The notes under the pieces were generated by a model. It did no database searches. It saw nothing but the letters and a program-made list of their open reading frames with translations, and was not told where the DNA came from. A stretch of 64,000 bases of DNA from Leptobrachium leishanense (Eukaryota; Chordata; Amphibia; Anura; Megophryidae), in contig CM019066.1 of the NCBI GenBank assembly GCA_009667805.1, forward strand, positions 119,737,690-119,801,689. The letters run 5' to 3'. Shown here piece after piece: positions 12,740 through 24,640 of the stretch. The position numbers were made by a program, and so were the translations under genes. Positions within the stretch are counted from its first letter, which is position 1. The number at the start of each line of letters is the position of its first letter.

Positions 12740-12765
12740 GAGCTTTTAGGATAAGTGTGAAGTGA

Positions 12766-13060
12766 GACCCCTTGTTCGAGGGTCCTAGAGGGGTGCCAGC
12801 TCTACCCTCCTGAGGTCTAACAAGTCCAAAATGATCGTCGGGGGTTGCTGCATCGCTTGTGCACGGATAATGTCCTTGGCATTTCAGTACTGGCCAACCT
12901 TTCTGGGTGAAGCAGTCTGCTTTGCATATGAAGCAGTCATCCCTTTAAAGGCAAAATTGAGCTAAAGTCTTGTGAGACCTGAGTGGGCCCCACCATAGAG
13001 TAGGCCACTAGTGGCGTTGCTCATCCGCAGGTCCCTCAAAAAAACCCTTTTTTCCTCACT
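12766..13060 (+). repeat. Decayed PLE-terminal-type repeat with degenerate hammerhead
   Basis: Same family as 51912-52134 plus 63092-63190: shared CCTAGAGGGGTG, GATCGTCGGGGGTTGCTGCA, TTGCATATG, CTTGTGAGACCTGA and GGGCCCCACCATAGAG. It contains a degenerate hammerhead at 12804-12845: stem I ACCCTC/GGGGGT, CTGAGG, damaged stem II, AAA, near-palindromic ATGATCGT, C. This copy is uninterrupted across CTTGTGAGACCTGA, so it shows the empty site of the PLE-3 insertion. Confidence 0.65.
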
Positions 13061-13214
13061 TTAAGTGTGACATATCATTGGTTAATTGAGAACCAGAAAT
13101 CTCAGAGTTGAGACTTATTTTTGGAGGCCTAGATACCTGTTAGCATGTCTTGTATGTGGTTGCATATGCATAGAAACATGCTTTCCCTCACTTCTAGTAA
13201 ATCTTTCCTCCTCC

Positions 13215-13495
13215 TGCCGCTAGCAACTGCGTAATATTTCCAGAATTAGGCCATTTCTTACCGCTGACACCACAAAGCAACTCCTCCATGCCCTTATAAT
13301 CTCCCGATTTGACTACTGTAATAATCGTCTTGTTTGCCTCCCTCTCTCCCTCCTCACCCCCCTACAATCCATTCTGAATGCCTCTGCCAGGCTCATCTAC
13401 CTCACCCGTCGCTCTGTCTCTGTCGCTCCTCTCTGCGAGTTCCTTCACTGGCTCCCCATCCACTGTAGAATTAAATTCAAAATCCTTACCCTGAC
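13215..13495 (+). pseudogene. L2 LINE RT C-terminus, part 1
   Basis: Translates to an L2-type RT tail (HALIISRFDYCN, LLTPLQSILNASARLIY, then HWLPIHCRIKFKIL). Interrupted at 13495 by the hAT element and resumed at 19009 in the same sense. 5' truncated before 13215. Belongs to a different LINE family from the minus-strand LINE at 15.5 kb. Confidence 0.85.
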
Positions 13496-14059
13496 TAGGG
13501 ATGTGCCGAACGCCCCCGTGTTCGGTTCGACTTCGAACACGAACAATTTCAAAAGTTCGAGTTCGAACTCGAACACGATCCGAACTCAATGTAAGTCAAT
13601 GGGACTCGAACGTTCGATTTTTAGAGTGCCCTCCAAGAGGGCATATATGCTAGATATTTGCCATAAAAGGTGTATGGGGATCCGGATAGTGCCCTGGGGG
13701 ACAGGAAACAAGGAAAAAAAGTAAAAAAAATAAACACTGTTTTACATGAAATAAAGGTTAAGAATAAAAACGAAAAATTCCTTCAAATATCGTGCCTAGG
13801 ACGTCCCCATAACCTGCCCCTGAAGTGGCGGATTAGTAGGATGTATAGAAACATTTAAAAACAAAAAAATGACATTTCAAATGACAGTAAATGGTTTTCC
13901 TTTAATCTATTCATAAACAACTGCTTGGGGCGGCAGCCTGTATGAAAAGAGGAGACGTTTTAGGACACGCAGAACAAGTTTAGTGATTTTTTTTTGGCTA
14001 AATTATGATGAAACTTATGCAGGCTTTGGATGAAAGTAACAATAGGTGCTTTAAAATTG

Positions 14060-14400
14060 GGCCTTTAGTGTCGGCAACAGTGCCGTCACACCGTAACCCC
14101 TCTGTGGTATTGTGGAAGAGTGCAGTGGTGGACCCTGTGGTCAAATATTAAAATTATATGAATCTGGTACAGGCGTCAGTGCTCCCAAATATTTTGCCTT
14201 TGGTGGCAGCAAGTGCCTTCACACCGTAACCCCTCTGTGGTATTGTGGAAGAGTGCAGTGGTGGACCCTGCGGTCAAATATTAAAATGATATGAATCTGG
14301 TACAGGCTTCATGCTCCCAAATATTTTGCCTTTGGTGGCAGCAAGTGTCTTCACACCGTAACCCCTCTGAGGTATTGTGGAAGAGTGCAGTGGTGGAGGT
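14060..14400. repeat. ~133-bp tandem repeat, about 2.5 units
   Basis: TCACACCGTAACCCCTCTG recurs at 14086, 14219 and 14351 with GTGGAAGAGTGCAGTGGTGGA after each. Internal to the hAT element. Confidence 0.92.
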
Positions 14401-15129
14401 TTTGGTAATGCAGAAGAGATCCCCGATCTATTCAGTTACATCAGCAGCTATAACAAAACCGGGACAGAAATGTTTTAGGCACTTGTACTGCACTACTGTA
14501 TATGGTGAGAATCGTCGCACACCAGTAGCAACAGGAAGCAAACAGAACAGGCAGGGAATACACAGAGAGAATAGTCAAATGGCAGGCAAAGATGGCAACC
14601 GATCGGGTCCTCAGAACAAGCAGGGTCAGACACACTGAGCGTGTAGCGACGCACAGCGTAGCGAAGAGAAGCAAACATTTTGCAGGCTTGACTTCACTCC
14701 GCTCCGCTTCGCAGCGTGTCTACACTGCATTACGTTTGCTTCTCACCGCACTGGACAGGAATCCACTAACTAAATTAAAATGTACACCCAAAACCGTTTT
14801 ATTTTCACAAAGCACATGTCATATAGGCAAAAAAAAGTTTCTACTGAATAAAATACATCAAAAATTACTGTTAATTTAATAGGAATAGTATAAAAATATA
14901 AAAAAGGTAACCCCTGATCATATATATTATAGGGACACAGAACGCTGTGTATAGAGTAGGGATGCATTGATACCACACACAGACATATATGTATATATCA
15001 GCACGCAGACCTATATATTCATATATATCAACACGCAGATATATATATATACACCCACCCACAGACCTCAGACCATATATACACATACGCACATGGGGGG
15101 TGGCATGTGGATAATCTCAACTAAATGCG

Positions 15130-15256
15130 CCCCCCCCATTTGGCTGATCCCTCCAGAAGAAATGTTGAACCCGACAGAGCCGCGAATATATATATATTAT
15201 TCTCTGCTCTATCGGGTTCAACATTTCTTCTGGAGGGACCGGCCAAATGGGGGGGC
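15130..15256. repeat. Near-perfect inverted repeat, ~50-bp arms
   Basis: Left arm 15130-15179 and right arm 15207-15256 share CCATTTGGC, CCCTCCAGAAGAAATGTTGA and ACCCGA-AGAG, with a TA-rich loop. A small foldback element or MITE; the C-run/G-run ends differ slightly in length. Confidence 0.88.
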
Positions 15257-15317
15257 AATTAGTTGCCAAAATGTGTGTTTAATACAAGTCTCGATATGTA
15301 TATTTATAAGAGTATAG

Positions 15318-15335
15318 ATATATCTTATCTATCTA

Positions 15336-15410
<75 letters not shown>

Positions 15411-15412
15411 AA
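15318..15412. repeat. (TATC)n/(TA)n microsatellite
   Basis: Four TATC units, then about 40 TA units with a few interruptions. Confidence 0.97.
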
Positions 15413-15826
15413 TATATCATACCTGCCCTTACCTTCCCCTATAAATTTGCTAAAAATATACACACAAACAAACCAAACCACTGCCTTAGACCCTGCGCAG
15501 CCCACATGCCACCCCCCTCTACCTGGCTGAATGTATCTAATATATATTTATTTATAAAGGATTTTACCAGGAAGGATACATTGAGATTTCTCTCGTTTTC
15601 AAGTATGTCCTGGGTTCAAGTACATTGAAGTGTTACATTTACAGAAATACAAAGTAATACAATGTAAGATATTAACAACACAAATATACAGATTAACAGA
15701 AAATAAATATGTAGGAAATATAGTCACTAGGTTACATGTTTACAGGTGCATTCTGTATTGAGGTATGTTAATAGGGAAATTTTGAGTGACTTAAGACTGG
15801 TGGAAGATTTGATGGTGTCTGGGAGG

Positions 15827-17376
15827 TTATTCCATAAATTGTGGTGCTCTGTAGGAAAATGAGGACCGAGCCACTGTCTTTTTGTATTGTGGTATTGCAA
15901 GTAAGGTGCTGGTCCTGGATCGGAGGTTATAGGATGAGGGAGCTGCTGGGGGAAGCAGTCTATTCAGGTAGGGTGGCAGCTTCCCAGAGATGCTCTTAAA
16001 CATCAGGCTGGAAAGGTGAAGGGTGCGTCTGGATTCTAGCGATGGCCAGTTTAGCTGTTTTAACATGTCACAATGGTGGGTCATGTAGTTACATTGTAGC
16101 GCAAAGCGGCAGAATGAGTTATTCAGTGTATTAAGTTTATGAAGGTGTGTTTGCGGGGCGGCTGCATACACTACATCTCCGTAATCAATAGCCGGCATAA
16201 GCATTTGCTGTACAATCTGCTTTCTTACTGCGGGACTCAGGCAGGATTTGTTTCTGTACAGGGAACCTAGTTTGGGGTAAAGTTTAGATGAGAGTTTTTC
16301 GATGTGGGGGCCAAAGGATAGATTAGGGTCCAACCACATACCTAGATATTTGAGAGAAGTGACTGTGGTCAGTGTGCCATTTGATATTGTCCCAACACAT
16401 AGATGGGGATTTTGCAATTTGTGTAGTTTAGGTGCTGTTCCAAAGAGCATCGTTACAGTTTTGACAGTATTTAAAAAAAGTTTGTTGTTTTTGATCCACT
16501 TTTCTACCTCTGTGAATTGTTCTTGCAGCACGGCCTCCAGCTGCGGGAGATTTGGTTTGCTGGTATAGATCACAGTGTCGTCTGCATACATATGTACAGT
16601 TGAGGCTTTGCAGACGTTGGGCAGATCATTTATGAATATTGTGAATAGCAGGGGGCCTAGTATTGAGCCTTGGGGTACACCGCAAGTGACTGGGAGCGGG
16701 AGGGAGGAGCTGCCAGAAATTGACACATATTGTGATCGGTCGGATACATATGATTGAAACCAGGTTAGCGTGCGATCACCAATGCCAGAGTTTTTAAGTT
16801 TTTCTAACAAGATGCCATGGTCTACCGTGTCAAAGGCCTTGGCAAAATTAAGGAAGATGGCTCCAGTTAGGTTTCCTTGTTCCATCCCAGCTTGGATATC
16901 ATTGCAGACTTTTAAAAGGGCGGTTGTGGTTGAGTGATTTGGGCGAAAGCCTGATTGATCGGGGTTAAGTAGTTCCAATATTGATAATAATCACGTAATT
17001 GTGTGTAGACACATTTTTCCAAGACTTTTGACATTACAGGGAGCAACGATATCGGACGGTAGTTGGATACCAAAGTACTGTCACCACTTTTATGGATAGG
17101 TACCACTCTTGCAGTCTTCCAGAGCTTGGGTATGTAACCAGTTGCCAGTGACTCATTTATTAGGGTTGCGACTGGATTTGCAATTGCTGGCGCACTGATT
17201 TTCAGCAGCATTGCTGGTATTTGATCAGGTCCAGACTGGTATTTCATTTTTTGCTTACGGAGAAGTTTAGTAACGACACTGACAGACTGGTCTAAAACTG
17301 AATTCCTGTCTGATACAGGGACTTTGCACAGTTGGGGGGGCCTGACCTGCATGAGGCCTCTCTGATTGCATGTCAT
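15827..17376 (-). pseudogene. LINE reverse transcriptase (minus strand), disabled
   Basis: Two overlapping frames joined by a frameshift near 16.95 kb. The upstream one carries the finger region (KMKYQSGPDQIPAMLLKI, NYRPISLLPVMSKVLEK). The downstream one has PDQSGFRPNHSTTTALL, motif A as IFLNFAKAFDTVDH, motif B GVPQGSILGPLLF, motif C MYADDTVIY, and the thumb to PSSYNLRSRTSTLLAIPQYK. In motif A the first catalytic Asp is replaced by Asn (LNFAKAFD instead of LDFxKAFD). YADD is intact. Frame ends early at 15827 relative to the sister copy at 3162-3395, by a change after the SYRAPQ block. Confidence 0.88.
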
Positions 17377-17520
17377 TTCCTAGCTTGGCAATCAAAGTGG
17401 TGGCACATCCAACAAAATAATCATTAAAGGCATTTGCTACATCTAGCGGGTGTTGCAGGGTTTGGTTGTTTACTTTGACAGCAGCTGGCTGGGAGTGGAC
17501 TGGGGGTGCTTGTATGTTAC

Positions 17521-18525
17521 TTATGGTTCTCCAAAAGTTTCTAGGGTTGAGATGTTATTGTTTAGATTTTCATTGAAGTAATGGGCTTTGGCCATTTTTG
17601 TTTGTTTTGTGCATTCATTCCGACATTTTCGGTATTCGTAGTGATCGTTCATGGAACCAGTACTCTTGAAATTTGACCACCGTGAATCTCTAAGCTGGTA
17701 CATTAGTGTAAGATCAGCTGTAACCCAGGGGAGATGAGTCCCTTTTACTCGCACTTTACGCAGCGGGGCATGGGAATTCCAGACTTGCAGGAGCTCAGAC
17801 TGAAAGTATTCAACTGCACAGTCTAGGTCTGGGATTAGGTTTAGCCTGTACCAGGGGAGCTGTTTGAGATCACTTAGGAAGGATTCAAGAATAAATTTCT
17901 TGAAAGACCTGGTGGTTATTACCTTTGGGGTAGATTTCAAGGCCTTAATTTTGCGCACGCAGTACACTAGACAATGGTCACTAAAGCTATTAGCAAGAAC
18001 GCCTGCCTCCTGTATTCTATCAGGAGATGAGGAGAGAATCCAGTCCAACAAGGTATGGTTGGGGCTTTTCATATTAATGCGAGTGGGGGAGGAGATTAAT
18101 TGAGTTAGCTGCAAAGTTTTAAACAGCGAGCAGTGTTTATTGTTTTTAGGATTTAGCCAATCTGTATTAAAATCGCCAAGGGCCAGCAGTTCACTTTTTT
18201 GGTTTTGGGCAAGTAGGTTATTAAGGATTTGAGATATGTCAGAGAGGGAGTGCACTGGAGAGCTCGGTGGGCGATAGAACCCAGCAACAATGATTGATTT
18301 ACTGAATGGGATCTCAATTATACCAGAGAAGAAATCAAAGGTGACAGGAGAGCTAGAAGTCTGTAAGGGGGTGAACTTTGTGGACTCCTCAACATAAATA
18401 ACAATTCCCCCTCCTCTCTTTGCTCTGTCTTTTCTAAAACATGAATACCCCTGTATTGATATGGCAGAGTCTGGTACTTTTGGGGTTAACTATGACTCTG
18501 TGAGCACAATGATTTTGGGTTTGTA
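17521..18525 (-). pseudogene. LINE AP-endonuclease (minus strand), partial
   Basis: Frame 17521-18255 plus upstream sequence encodes an exonuclease-endonuclease-phosphatase fold: IIVLTES (catalytic Glu; the following Trp codon is a stop), GGGIVIYV, LALGDFNTDWL (Asp/Asn pair), LLDWILSS and SDHCLVY (terminal Asp/His). It would nick target DNA for priming. N-terminal strands are missing because of 5' truncation. Frameshifts separate it from the RT frame. Confidence 0.85.
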
Positions 18526-19008
18526 ATATATAATTAAATACATTCTGCAAGGTAGAGAAAGAAAAAAAAAGGTTTTATCTTATGTTCCTGGGGACATTTA
18601 AAAATGTCCTCGGATTTTATTTTTTTAGAAATGTGTCACCTTACCTTAGCCTGGTGGTCAGTGGGGGCTCCCTGGATCCTGGTGGTGGGGGGGTCTACAG
18701 TGCCTGATTAGAGGGCCGTGTCTGCCTGATGTTTTAGTAACAAGAAGGTTTTATCCCATAGGCATCAATGTTAAAAATATTCCCGTTTTAATTCAATATC
18801 TAATAAACCGTTGCTTATAATATTCTGCAGTAAAGAGTCTCTTTATTTCTAGATTTTTTTAGTATTTTTTTAAGCATTTTTTATACTTTTTTCAATATTT
18901 TTTTTTCGAACTTTTGGAGAAAGTCTGAAGTTCTCGAACTTTCGAACAGCCGATGTTCGATTCGAACTCCGAACAGATCTGAACTGAACGCTCATCCCTA
19001 ACCCTGAC

Positions 19009-19455
19009 CTACAAAACCCTCACTAACTCAGCTCTCCACTACCTGTCCTCACTAATCACAAAATACACCCCAGCCCGCTCCCAAAGATCAAACAGTGACC
19101 TACGCCTAGCTTCTCCCTGCATCACCTCTTCCCATGATAGACTGCAGGATTTCTCACGTGCAGCACCCATTCTCTGGAATGCTCTACTTAGTACTGTCAG
19201 ACTTTCCTTTAAGACATTCCTATTTAGGGAAATCTACCACCCAACTCACTGACGCAATCAGTCCATCAATCTCACCTTGCAGTCTTCTCTTTCTGTTTCC
19301 ACCCCCCCCTAACCCTTCTAGATTGTAAATTGCCACGGGAATAGGACCGTTGTTTCCTCCTGTACTGGTTTATCAAAATGTTGTTCACTGTATTGTAACC
19401 CTTGTACAGTGCTGCATAATATGCTGGCGCTTCATAAATAAATAATAATAATACA
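19009..19455 (+). pseudogene. L2 LINE RT C-terminus and 3' UTR, part 2
   Basis: Continues 13215-13495: LTYKTLTNSALHYLSSL, RSQRSNSDLRLASP, AAPILWNALLS, FKTFLFREIYHP, then an L2-like 3' UTR (GTACAGTGCTGCATAATATG region) and an (ATAA)/(AAT)n tail ending near 19455. Confidence 0.87.
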
Positions 19456-20615
19456 TTTGCGTGCGTTAATATGCAAAAATCGGTGGCGAATGACGGACAA
19501 AAAGATCAAGGCGCAAGCTGCCTTTACTGTGTTTAAAAATAACCGTAACCACCAACATGTTAGAAATGTTCTCTTAACATGTTTCAGAATGTGAAGGGAT
19601 AGACAGAGGAAACCTTTCCACATAAACAATGAAAGAAAAGATTTATTGTTGGTATCATCACATACATCTGAATAATTCACAATAACCTTCAGCTGGGTCA
19701 CACACTTCAGTTGCCACGCTAGGGGAGAAGTTGACCTGGTTAACCTTACAATAGATGTTCTTTGTTAAAATCCTTTGTTACTACTTCTAAATCACTACAT
19801 CTTTATATCTCATAAAAGCACAGATGGTACATTTTAATGTACTGTATAATGTCAAATCTTCCTTCTTAAACAACTTACTAATCCTTTCATGTCTACGGTT
19901 CAGTGCAGGGCTGGATAAAGACTATATATCATCAGCTGTGAAAACGGAGCGGTGTATCTAAATGAAGCCCTATTCTGCAGCTAGGCAGTGATTTCTGTGT
20001 TTTGATTTTTTTTAATCAGAAATCAGTTTTAATCAAACTGTATATTATAGAGGAAGAAACAAGTTGTGTGTCTCTTGATTAGCTTTGAGGGTACAGGGTT
20101 ATTCCTGAATATGGTGGCAAAGATCTATATTCTGCATCACGCTCAATCATATGTTCTTGTCTGTGTTCAGGAAAATTTTAATAACATGTAATCTTTAAAA
20201 AAAAACAACTTAATCATCCTTGCCTTGGGGTGCTGTTGAAAATGATTATGAAATAGTGTTTAATCAAGAATATTCCTCAAAAGAATGTAAACAGTTGGCT
20301 TGCATATATATATATATATATTATTTTTTTATTTTTTTATTTTTAGAGAATGTTTATGCAGGTTAATGATAGGCCTACAAGGATTGGTTAATATTATTAA
20401 TTGTGGTAAGTAGTGTGCAGCATAGGTAGACTGCATCTATGAAAAGCACTATTGGTACCCTACAGCATTTGCGATATTGTATAGACATGATTTAATCTTT
20501 GTTAGGTTAAACTTATCTAACCATATTTACATGAAGTTCTGCTTCTAGCTTTGACGTAATTATATATATGCACAAAGCTTCTGCAAATGAGCAGACTCAT
20601 TGCCCCCCCCCACAA
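19456..20615. other. No feature recognised
   Basis: AT-rich; a short TA run at 20300-20320. No frames or matchable repeats. Confidence 0.45.
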
Positions 20616-21512
20616 TACTAAAGGGGTTATTCAAAGAGGTTCAAATTTTAACTAGATACTGAAATTCAGCGTACGGCTACATTTCCTGGCCATTCGGCTA
20701 TTCAGACAGCAGGTAGTTCACCAAATTTTGGCGAACTGCCTACACGTACGGTGCCTGTTCGAGGGCAGTGAAACCCCCATAGAGAAGCAATGGTTAATCT
20801 ATTCAGAGAACACCGAACAGCAGTGAAAAGTTGCCGAAATGCCCTGCTGTTCAGTGTTTTCATTCGTCAGGTTTATTCAGGCGAGAATTGGGTATAGGCT
20901 TCAATGGCTATGGGGTATAGGCTTTAATGTTAAAAATATTCTCGTTTTAACTCAGTATGTAATAAACCGTTTATTCTTTTATTCTGCAGTAAAAAGTCTC
21001 TTTATTTATAGATTTTTTAGGATCTTTTAGGCATTTTTTGGGATTTTTTCGACAATTTTTTTTCCATTTTATTTTTAAAAGTGTTTTTTTCTTTTTTCTG
21101 TAACAGACCTTTTTAATATCATTCATAGGATCTTATATGTAAATTTCAGGCATTTTCGTTCAGTAGTTTTTTGCAAACAGCATTTCAATTTTGACATTTT
21201 TTTTATTTATTTATTTCACCTCGTTCGTCAGCTTGTCAGCTTTTTCCGGCAGCTGCTCTGTTCAGCGGCTCAGCGGCATTTTCCAGATGTCTTCGTGTTT
21301 TTTTGCGGCGGTTTGAGTGATCCGATACTTCGGATCATATCGCATGCGTTTTTTCTGCGTTTTTTTTCAGCGACTTTTTGGCGGCTTTTCCTTCCACTCC
21401 GGGGACCCTGCTGAATACACCGCAGGGTGGAGAACTTTGATTCCCTGAAGCGCAGGGAACGACAGAGCACCGAAATCTCAGTGACATTTCGGTGGTCTCT
21501 GGATAACCCCTT
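20616..21512. mobile_element. MITE with AAGGGGTTAT(T/C)CA ends
   Basis: Left end AAAGGGGTTATTCAAAGAG near 20619 and right end CTCTGGATAACCCCTTATGT (21488-21507) are inverted copies. The interior (TTAAAAATATTCTCGTTTTA and following ~120 bp) resembles 18760-18900 inside the 5.5 kb hAT element, so the two share an internal module. Target duplication not clear; Harbinger-like ends are possible. Confidence 0.55.
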
Positions 21513-22002
21513 ATGTGATTTTTCCAGAAAACCCACTGCTGGACTCTATTTTGTATTTTTTTTTTGGGGGGAGGGGTCAATGTTACTTAATTGTAAATTT
21601 AAAAAATCAATATGTATATTCGTAATGTAGTTTTACAGCAGTAGACCTAATTGACAGGTAGGCATCACCATCTACTGGCCAGATATTGCTACTACAGCTG
21701 GAGCTCTATGCTGAATCTGCTGGGGATCCATGTTTCAGACACAGAGTGCAAGCTGTACAAACTGTCGTAGTTCCTTGGCAGTGGCGCGACAACATTTGAG
21801 GCACATTCTGGAGCCCATTTTCTAATTAATTTAATTTGCAATAAATTGAATTCCTTGGCATTGCTTTAGAATTTGACCAAATTGTGTTTACTCATTATTC
21901 TAATTTAGAAAGGACACCCTTTGTAATTGTATCTTTTTTTTTTTTAAATAAACACTGCCGTTGTAAGCTGTTGGGGAAAAAAATATAGCATATAAATTTA
22001 CC

Positions 22003-22398
22003 TTAGGATAGGGTCAGACGAACGTATTTTTCGCGTCGACCGTCAAAATGTGTGTCCGAACGAATGGACGTATTTTTTCACGGAATACGCGACAGCGGTT
22101 TTTTACAGATCCAAACCAGGAAACTTTGGGTGTATGGACGTTATGTTGGCCGGACATGAGCAGCGTCTGACGTCTCCTAATCACGCACACAGCGGACGCA
22201 GCGCACTCTGTACGTCCGTACTAGCGGTTTGAAGTTCTTTAAAAAATGCAATTGTTTGCCACTGCGTTGCGCAGCCGCACTTTCGTGTGGCTGTTCTTCG
22301 TATGTTGCCCGGCATTGGACGTCATTTGCTGCTAGCACGGCCGTGATTAAGTTCGGCTAAACGCACATTAACACTGCGTTCGTCTGACCCTAGCCTAA
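22003..22398. mobile_element. Harbinger-like MITE, intact
   Basis: Ends TTAGGATAGGGTCAGACGAA and its near-exact complement at 22378-22398 (the left end reads GGATAG where the right reads GGCTAG). The 3-bp outer TTA/TAA fits a TWA-type target. Same family as the element at 39173-45435. GC and CpG content exceed the surroundings. Confidence 0.8.
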
Positions 22399-22574
22399 GA
22401 CAAACAACAAAGAAAATTTCCAGATCTGGGACAGTATACACAGGGTCGACAACGGTCGATTTGTACCTGAAAGAATGTATAATGCATTAATCCTGACTGA
22501 TCAGAATTCAATATGTATCTGCTGCTCAAATTTGAAGTTTTTGTCCCAATTGTATAATGTAAGAACTATGCAGT

Positions 22575-22797
22575 GCATTGAAACATAAATTGTAAACATG
22601 TAACATAGTGAATATATTGATTTTCTGTTAATCTGTATATTTGCGCTATTTGTTTTTAATATCTTGCATTTTATTACTTTGTATTTCTGTAACAACTGTA
22701 ACGATTTAATGTTCTTGAACCCAGGACATACTTGAAAACGAGAGAAATCTCAATGTATCCTTCCTAGTAAAATCTTTTATAAATAAATAAATAAATA
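22575..22797 (+). mobile_element. L2-type LINE 3' UTR fragment
   Basis: Matches the 3' UTR and (ATAA)n tail of the 3124-3584 LINE (TTTTCTGTTAATCTGTATAT; CCCAGGACATACTTGAAAAC; GAGAAATCTCAATGTATCCT). Extremely 5' truncated, no coding part. Confidence 0.88.
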
Positions 22798-23920
22798 AAC
22801 ATGTAAAATCTTCTTCAGGTATATTCCTACATACAATCAAGCTTAGAGGCAAAAGAAGATTAAGGGGATGAAGTTTACTGTTTGAAGCAGCGTTTTAGTT
22901 ATGTATTTCCCAAGGGAGATCTAGTTTACCATCAGAGAACAGACTGCTAGTACTTAATTTATTTGGCTCTGGTTTAATACCTCTAAACACATACACTCGT
23001 ACACAGATTTACATTACTCAGAAATGTTACATGTGCATATGTTATCATAATGTGGCCTCATAAGAAAACCGTAAATTATTAATGAGGGACAAGATACATT
23101 CCAGAACTGCAGGAGCGGAGACACGTGCATTGAGAAATTATGCCCTGTGATACCATATATCCTCAACAAGGGACTCCGTAAAGACTGATACATTTGAACA
23201 ATTAATTAGAAGAGAATAATGCATGGACATACACTAATGCCTTTGATCACCAACATGCCAATAACATTGCAGAAAGATCTTGGCCTTTCTGAATTTACTC
23301 AGGTGGTGATCATAAACTTAAAAAAGAAAAGTCATGCTTACATCTACCTACTCGTTTTATCAATAATGAGTTGGACTCATTTGTCAATGATACCGCTGCT
23401 CAGCATTCCATAAACAGCTAATTATTTCCTGAAGCGCGTTGTAGAGCTTTCTACATATACTTTAGTAAGCATAATCCTACAAACATTTAGCTCATTCTTA
23501 TTCATAATTATGAAGCTAGTAATCTATAAAGATATGCTTCCTGTAGTCTCTACTGAATAATTGATATTTCAAAATTTAAGGTCAGCTGTCAATTGCTGTA
23601 AAACCAGAATGCAAATATACATTGTGTGATACATTGTATAAAATTCCAAAGTACAACACAGCCATGACAGAGGACTGCATAACGGCAATATAAGAAATAG
23701 ATGTGTCAAATACTGCAAGATCATCTTATATAGAACAGTATAATGTGTGTCAATACTATATGACCGAATATCACTAGCATTCTATTACTTAAACACTAAA
23801 TAAAGGAAGTTTGATAATTTCCGTGGCCTATATGGTTGCTACCAAAAATTACATTTAATGAGTAACTTGAGAGAGTATTTGACAAACTATTGAAATCTGT
23901 GCACTAATATTTACAAATGT
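22798..23920. other. No feature recognised
   Basis: Low-copy-looking AT-rich DNA without frames over ~65 codons. Confidence 0.45.
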
Positions 23921-23929
23921 ATGCTGTGT

Positions 23930-24175
23930 GTAAGCATATGCTGTTTAGGTGCATTCAAACATATGCTTTGTGAATGCATGCAGATATAGTGTTTGCATTC
24001 AAATGCGCAGTATGCTGTGTGTGCAAAATATATGGTGTGTTTCATTCATCCTGTATGAACAAATACATATTGTGTGAGTCTTTTCAAATGTGTATTACTT
24101 CTATACAAGCAAACATATTCTGTGTATGCATGTAAATGTGTGCAAATGTATGCTATGTGTGCACACATGCATTCC
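23930..24175. repeat. Degenerate TGTG/ATGC-rich tandem array
   Basis: Loose repeats of TATGCTGTGTGTGCA and CAAATGTATGCTATGTG-like units, spacing about 25-35 bp, too diverged for a clear period. Confidence 0.6.
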
Positions 24176-24189
24176 GTAACATCGGTGTG

Positions 24190-24640
24190 CTCAGGGCCTG
24201 TGCCTGTTGGGTGTAGAGGTCCTCTTTCCTAGCCTCTCACCCCTGCCCTCTTTTGGGGCATCCTCCACAGGGAACGCAGCAGAGTTGAAGGTAGCGCCTG
24301 CCCTACAAGACCTCTGCACCACGGCAGCTTTACCCGGACCCCGAGGACCAGTGGTAAAGGGACACTTTACCCAAAAAGTGCATACTCTGTTTACATGAGC
24401 CTTAAGGTTCACAAGCTCCAACATTGGTGAGCATGCATGTTTATTATAAGTGTATATAGTTTTACTGAAGACTCGTTACTCTATGGGAGCACTGTCTTCC
24501 CTCTGCTTCTTTCTTTGAGTTATTAACCTGAGGGAGACCAATACCAGGACCAAGGAAGAATTATGCCACCCTTAGTTGGTCAGATGCGAGAATACCCAGA
24601 GCCAGGTTCTAGTGTGACTCTGTAAATTGTGAGTGGCCAT
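24190..24640 (+). other. Possible old PLE-3-related terminal fragment
   Basis: GTTACTCTATGGGAGCACTG and following TCTTCCCTCTGCTT (24475-24515) resemble GTTACGCTATGGGAGTGCCG in the PLE-3 3' region (62398-62430), and GGTGAGCATG resembles GGTGAGTGTG at 62350. Match is short and diverged; no coding content. Confidence 0.3.

Larger units (their letters stand above)
15545..18525 (-). mobile_element. L2-type LINE, minus strand, truncated in its endonuclease
   Basis: Read on the minus strand: partial AP-endonuclease, RT, C-terminal domain, then a 3' UTR ending in the same (ATAA)n tail as the LINE at 3124-3584. 5' truncation lies at the start of the endonuclease, just before IIVLTES. Nested in the hAT element, so younger than it. 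Confidence 0.88.
13496..19000. mobile_element. hAT nonautonomous element, 5.5 kb, itself interrupted
   Basis: Flanked by the 8-bp duplication ACCCTGAC (13488-13495 and 19001-19008), diagnostic of hAT. Terminal inverted repeats start TAGGGATG(T/A)GC and continue into TTCGAAC-rich subterminal repeats on both sides (13500-13620; 18905-18995). The flanking L2 sequence joins perfectly when the element and one duplication are removed. Inside: a 133-bp tandem repeat, a hairpin, TA repeats and a 3 kb minus-strand LINE. No transposase remnant seen, so nonautonomous. Confidence 0.9.

Noticed and set aside
23219..23413. Short ORFs in the 22.8-24 kb stretch
   Set aside because: Length within chance expectation for AT-rich DNA; no motif.
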